From: Hypholoma sublateritium FD-334 SS-4
Taxonomy: Eukaryota; Basidiomycota; Agaricomycetes; Agaricales; Strophariaceae
Direction: 5' to 3'
Length of the DNA: 64,000 nucleotides
NCBI GenBank assembly: GCA_000827495.1
Contig: KN817534.1
Location: forward strand, 1 to 64,000
The translations under genes were made by a program, and so were the position numbers. The notes beneath the pieces were generated by a model. The model did no database searches and was not told the origin of the DNA. It saw only the letters and a list, made by a program, of their open reading frames with translations. Below are positions 59,836-64,000 of the stretch, in pieces. Numbering within the stretch: position 1 is the stretch's first letter; the number at the start of each line of letters is the position of its first letter.

Positions 59836-62029
59836 ATGAAGGCGGCGTCTCTTCTCAGCGCTCTCGTTACCTCAGCGGTCTTCTTCGGACCCGCGCTGGC
59901 GATTACCCTCACAGAGCCTTCCCAACTATCAGGAAAAACGTACGACTATGTCATCGTCGGAGGTATGTATTCCTAGCACATTCCGTGCTCTCAACAATTC
60001 TAAGCAATTCCACAGCTGGAAATGCCGGACTTGTAATTGCGAACCGTCTCACTGAGAACCCGGCAACGACAGTGCTCGTCCTCGAGGCGGGCATAAGGTA
60101 TACTTTTTCATCTATTGTCGCTGAAGTAATCTGATCACATTGTCATTCCTCAGTGATCAAAATCAGATCCCAGTAATGGCACCTTTCCTTGGACCCTCTG
60201 TGACGCCTGGTAAGTCAAGACATACGACTGGACTTTCAGAGCTATTAGGCTTAATTGTGAATTTTAGATACACCGTACGATTGGAATTATACCGTCGTAG
60301 CCCAGCCTGGTCTCGATAACAGAACGTACCCTTATCCTCGTGGTCGTCTTCTTGGTGGCAGTAGCAGCGCAAGTAAGTAGTGTCGTTCATTTCGTTGGAA
60401 GCGACTTATTGATGCACACTCAACTAGACTATATGATCCATCAGTACGGTACAAACGAAGACTGGAATAGGGTGGCTGCCGTTAGTTCGGATCAAGGATG
60501 GTCGTGGAACAACATGAAGCAATACATAAAAAGGGTATAATTGTTTCTCTGGTCTACTGCTCAGCTGTGTCGTTGAACTTTTCTATTCAGCACGAGAAAA
60601 TTGTACCCCCAAGCGATGGACACAACACTACCGACCAACTTATTCCATCTCTGCACTCCTTCACAGGAGAGCTGCAAATCAGTCTTCCTATCGGGAACCA
60701 AACGACTGACCCGTTCGTAATTGCGACAACCAGTCAGCTAAAAGAATTCCCATATAACGAAGACACGAGCGGCATCAACAACAATCTCCTCGGTATCGGT
60801 TGGGCTCAATCTTCCATGGATGACGGGCTGAGGGCAAGCTCTTCGAGTAGCTATCTCGCTTCTGCAAACAGCCGCCCCAATCTCACAGTAATGATCAATG
60901 CAATGGTCATCAAGCTGCTCTCCACTGGCTCCACCAACGGGCTAAAGGCCTTCCGCAACGTGCAATTTGCGGACGCGCGTACAAAAACAGGTGAATATTA
61001 CGCGTAATTGAAGGAGAAATAACAGTATTAAGTGTCCTCCGCAGTTACACCCGCGTTCCAGGTTCAAGCGCGCAAGGAAGTCATTCTTTCGGCCGGTAGC
61101 GTCGGCACACCGCAGATCCTTCAGCTCTCGGGGATCGGCGCCCCTGCCGATCTTGCTCCGCTACACATTCCCGTGCTCATCAACAGTCCCCAAGTCGGAC
61201 GCAATATGCAGGACCATCCCCTCCTTCCCAATATCTTCACTGTTAGCGGAAATGGTAGCTTAGACGACACCTTGCGCAACGCGTCGGCCGTCGGCGCAGC
61301 TATTTCTCAGTGGGCATCGAGCAAGACCGGCTTCATCGCAAACAACGTGATCAACCAACTCGGCTTTGCCCGGCTAAACTCGACACTGCTCAAAGGCTTC
61401 ACCGACCCTGCCGCGGGGCCGACGTCGCCTCACTATGAAATGATCTTCGCTGTACGTTGTTTATCGTGCCTGAGATTATTGCTGAGCGCTTACTGATTGT
61501 CTCACAGAACTTCTGGCTGGATCCCGTCGTAACAGTTCCTGCAACCGGAAATTTCTTCACCATACTCACCGCGCTGCTCACCCCGACTTCTCGCGGCAGC
61601 GTTAAGATCCATTCGACAAACCCATTTGTTGCGCCGCTCATTGATCCAAACATGCTCGCGACGGACTTCGATATCCATACGATTACTGAAAGTGTCAAGG
61701 CTATCAAGCGCTTCGCAGCCGCCCCTGCGTGGAGCAACTACATCACAGGAGCGTTCGGTACACTGAATGGCACGACGGATGCACAGCTGGCAGCGCACGC
61801 GCGCCTACACACCTCGACTGTATTCCACCCCACTTCGACTGCGTCAATGACAGCAACGTCCAAAAGCCCCTCGAGCGGTGTCGTCAACTCTGATCTGACA
61901 GTGAAGGGCGCGGCCGGCTTGCGCATCGTCGACTTATCCGTGCTGCCATTCATTCCCAGCTGCCATCCGCAAGGTCCAGCATATATGCTTGCTGAGCGCG
62001 CTGCCGATCTTATTAAGGCTAGTGCTTAG
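59836..62029 (+). CDS. secreted GMC oxidoreductase (AA3_2, aryl-alcohol-oxidase-like), copy B
   Basis: Eight exons (59836-59962, 60016-60097, 60154-60209, 60268-60372, 60428-60534, 60591-60990, 61045-61451, 61508-62029) give 601 residues. Residues 1-22 are a signal peptide ending GPALA. The FAD-binding GAGNAGLVIANRL follows YDYVIV. The first GMC signature is YPYPRGRLLGGSSSAN, the second SAGSVGTPQILQLSGIG. The catalytic histidines should be H535 (VFHPTSTASM) and H581 (PSCHPQGPAY), and the C-terminus MLAERAADLIK matches aryl-alcohol oxidases. The expected action is extracellular oxidation of aryl alcohols or similar compounds to aldehydes with H2O2 release. It shares exons 1-5 of identical length with copy A at 17.4-19.8 kb and seven intron positions with it, so the two arose by duplication. 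It lies on the other strand about 40 kb away. No lesions were seen. Confidence 0.92.
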
Positions 62030-64000
62030 ACTTTATTAAATTAGATTTAGAGCTACGACACGAAGTCGATGGCCACTTAAGTTATTTACTAAATTCCGGG
62101 AAAGGAGCGTGGGGCTTGGTTGGAGCATTACATATTTACTAGCACGTCCAGCATTATTTCTACTACCTAACATAATATTGTATTTTATTATCTACCTATG
62201 TTCAATTATCTTGTTCTCCCGATTATATCCCGGGACCTGGAGTTGATACAACGATATATTCCAGACTTGGCTTGTCGAAGATAAGTGATCCCGGACGTTG
62301 TGTTGGGCGTGCGCATTATTGTCAATAAATGCCGTGGTTCACGTGGATACTGCCAGGAAACCTTCTTGGAATCTTCACTCTGTGCCAGGTCTTCCGCATC
62401 GTTGATCCGTCAAGGACTATCATGGCGAGTATGCGGTATGGTATAGGGGGTCGTAATACGTGCAACTGCATGTAAACATCCCTTCTCCCAGGCTTCAATG
62501 TTCTCAAATCTATGTAATTAGATTCGTTTTTCAGAACAATCAAGTGACCCTATTTTCGGGACATATGCTGCGTTAGTATGCGGTATGATATGTATATCAA
62601 AGAATTCACGTCGACGATCATCAAGATGGAAGCTCAATCAATCAACATCTGGTATGTACCATGTAGGTACTGATAGATTCATAGCAGGAAGTGTACACAG
62701 TCGCTGTGAGAGTTTTTATGATATCTAAAATATGCTGCAGGTGACGCCCAAAGCTAGTGTCCAAGATTCTATGTAAAAGGACCCGAGATGGGATGCAGAC
62801 GACGCACAACGAGGTACCTGACGTGATGTGTTGCAATCCACGTACGTATCATTTGAATAATTTCCATTTCCCATATGCTCATCAACACATGTGACAGTCA
62901 AGAAAGGTAAAATTCCCCCAGTCGATGCCGGTGTACATTGTTCTACAACGGCTGTATGAGTAACTCCTCTTGCAGTTAGTGGCATTCGCCCTATTCCTCA
63001 GTGACAAGCGCTCATTCTGTGATGTTTATGTAAGAGAAAAAGAATAGTTGTCAGAGAGAACGTCATGATGATTTGGCTTCTTTATAATATCTCTGCCTAC
63101 CTGATCTGCGGGAGAATTGCCAGAGAACCAACAGCGGCTTGAAGATAACGACTGCATTGGACGACAATATCGGCCCGCCGCGGCCCAAGGTACATCTGGA
63201 ATTATCCGAGTCGTCGGGGTCGTCGGAGTAACGTCGGAGGGAGTGAATCAATACGCAAAAGGAACGAAAGAATCAGACTTACAAGTAGGCAGTCTTAAAG
63301 AGATTGAGTAGTAATAAGTACTACTGCTACATCTACCGTCTACTGTTGGGCATTGATTTTTCACGAGCTTATGACACAGAAGCACTGTGGTTGCTAGTAA
63401 CACTAAGTATTCTCAGATTACTTTTTCGTGACTTCCAAGGATAGCAAAATACAAGCCTACATAGCCCTCAGCTGTAGTCGTCTTGATGTAGGTGTAATAT
63501 TTGTACACTCATGTCATGGCCAATGTCTTGGAAACAGAAGATTTGATTGTAAAATGCTTGTGAAGTCTGCTGGTTGCGTTGTTCTATAAACTTTGAAGTT
63601 GAAGTATCCTTCCTGTCAATGATCAGTTCTTCAGCGGTCGCCACGATTAAAATCCTGTCAGAGCATTTCTCGGGATATCATTACGAGTCACGGTGAGCCA
63701 CAAGCCTATGTACAACACTCACCAGTTCTAATAATAGACTTTGGCGTAACCGTTTCCTACCAATTACCACCGATACGCAAGACGCAAGCATGTCCTTCGC
63801 AGGGGGGCGGGCGCTCTCATCTTACGCATGCCGTTACCAGCCAGCACCGCTCACTCCAAGGAGGTCACGTAAAAATATGCAGTATACATAGTTCCAACTC
63901 AGTTGACGTGGATTACATGATTGTCGTGCAAGAAAACCCATAATAAGACGTGAACTGAGAATGAACCAGAAAAGCCTGAGATTCGAAGATTTAAAAAGTG
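62030..64000. other. right-end region without a supported gene
   Basis: An 86-residue minus-strand frame at 62725-62985 (MPLTARGVTHTAVVEQCTPA) and short frames at 63063-63311 have no recognised domain. The right edge may hold part of a gene continuing outside the window. Confidence 0.35.

Overview
The window looks like nuclear DNA of a basidiomycete fungus (Agaricomycetes, probably a wood-decay, polypore-like lineage). The evidence is dense genes with many short GT-AG introns (about 44-76 bp, several with a CTAAC/CTGAC-type branch point) and families typical of that group: an F-box/LRR protein, a DUF6534-type membrane protein, AA3_2 GMC oxidoreductases, a CFEM protein and a hydrophobin-like protein. 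Gene models were assembled by hand from exon phase, splice sites and paralogue comparison. Where I list every exon, the joined length is divisible by three.

Layout. 1-5.4 kb: a broken F-box/LRR gene and a second, short F-box gene. 5.4-12.5 kb: gene-poor, with a decayed copy of a multi-pass membrane protein (8.5-9.3 kb) and a 140-bp inverted-repeat element. 12.5-14.7 kb: two small secreted cysteine-rich surface proteins, a GPI-anchored CFEM protein and a hydrophobin-like protein. 15.1-19.8 kb: the intact membrane-protein paralogue and a secreted GMC oxidoreductase, both on the minus strand. 21.5-30.2 kb: housekeeping genes (QCR6 of respiratory complex III, an importin-13/Kap122-type karyopherin) plus a 14-exon DUF6534 membrane protein. 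30.3-44.4 kb: a repeat-rich block bounded by two copies of a WRAP53/Swt21-like WD40 gene and its 5' flank. The left copy is broken, the right copy is complete. 45-52.6 kb: a UPF1-like SF1 helicase and the exosome nuclease DIS3/Rrp44, tail to tail. 55.2-56.1 kb: methionine sulfoxide reductase A. 59.8-62.0 kb: a second GMC oxidoreductase, paralogous to the one at 17.4-19.8 kb with the same intron positions.

Functionally the genes fall into a secreted/surface set (two GMC oxidases that would be expected to make H2O2 outside the cell, CFEM, hydrophobin-like) and a core RNA/trafficking set (DIS3, SF1 helicase, importin, WRAP53-like). They do not form one pathway. I see no secondary-metabolite cluster or prokaryote-like operon.

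The most unusual part is the 30-44 kb block. The two WRAP53-like copies differ by a 2.9-kb presence/absence segment, a 166-bp MITE-like element inside an intron, a 20-bp micro-inversion and a frameshift. Isolated N calls occur only between about 43.4 and 52.3 kb. This suggests either a recent segmental duplication or, quite possibly, two haplotypes of a dikaryon joined head to tail in a draft assembly.
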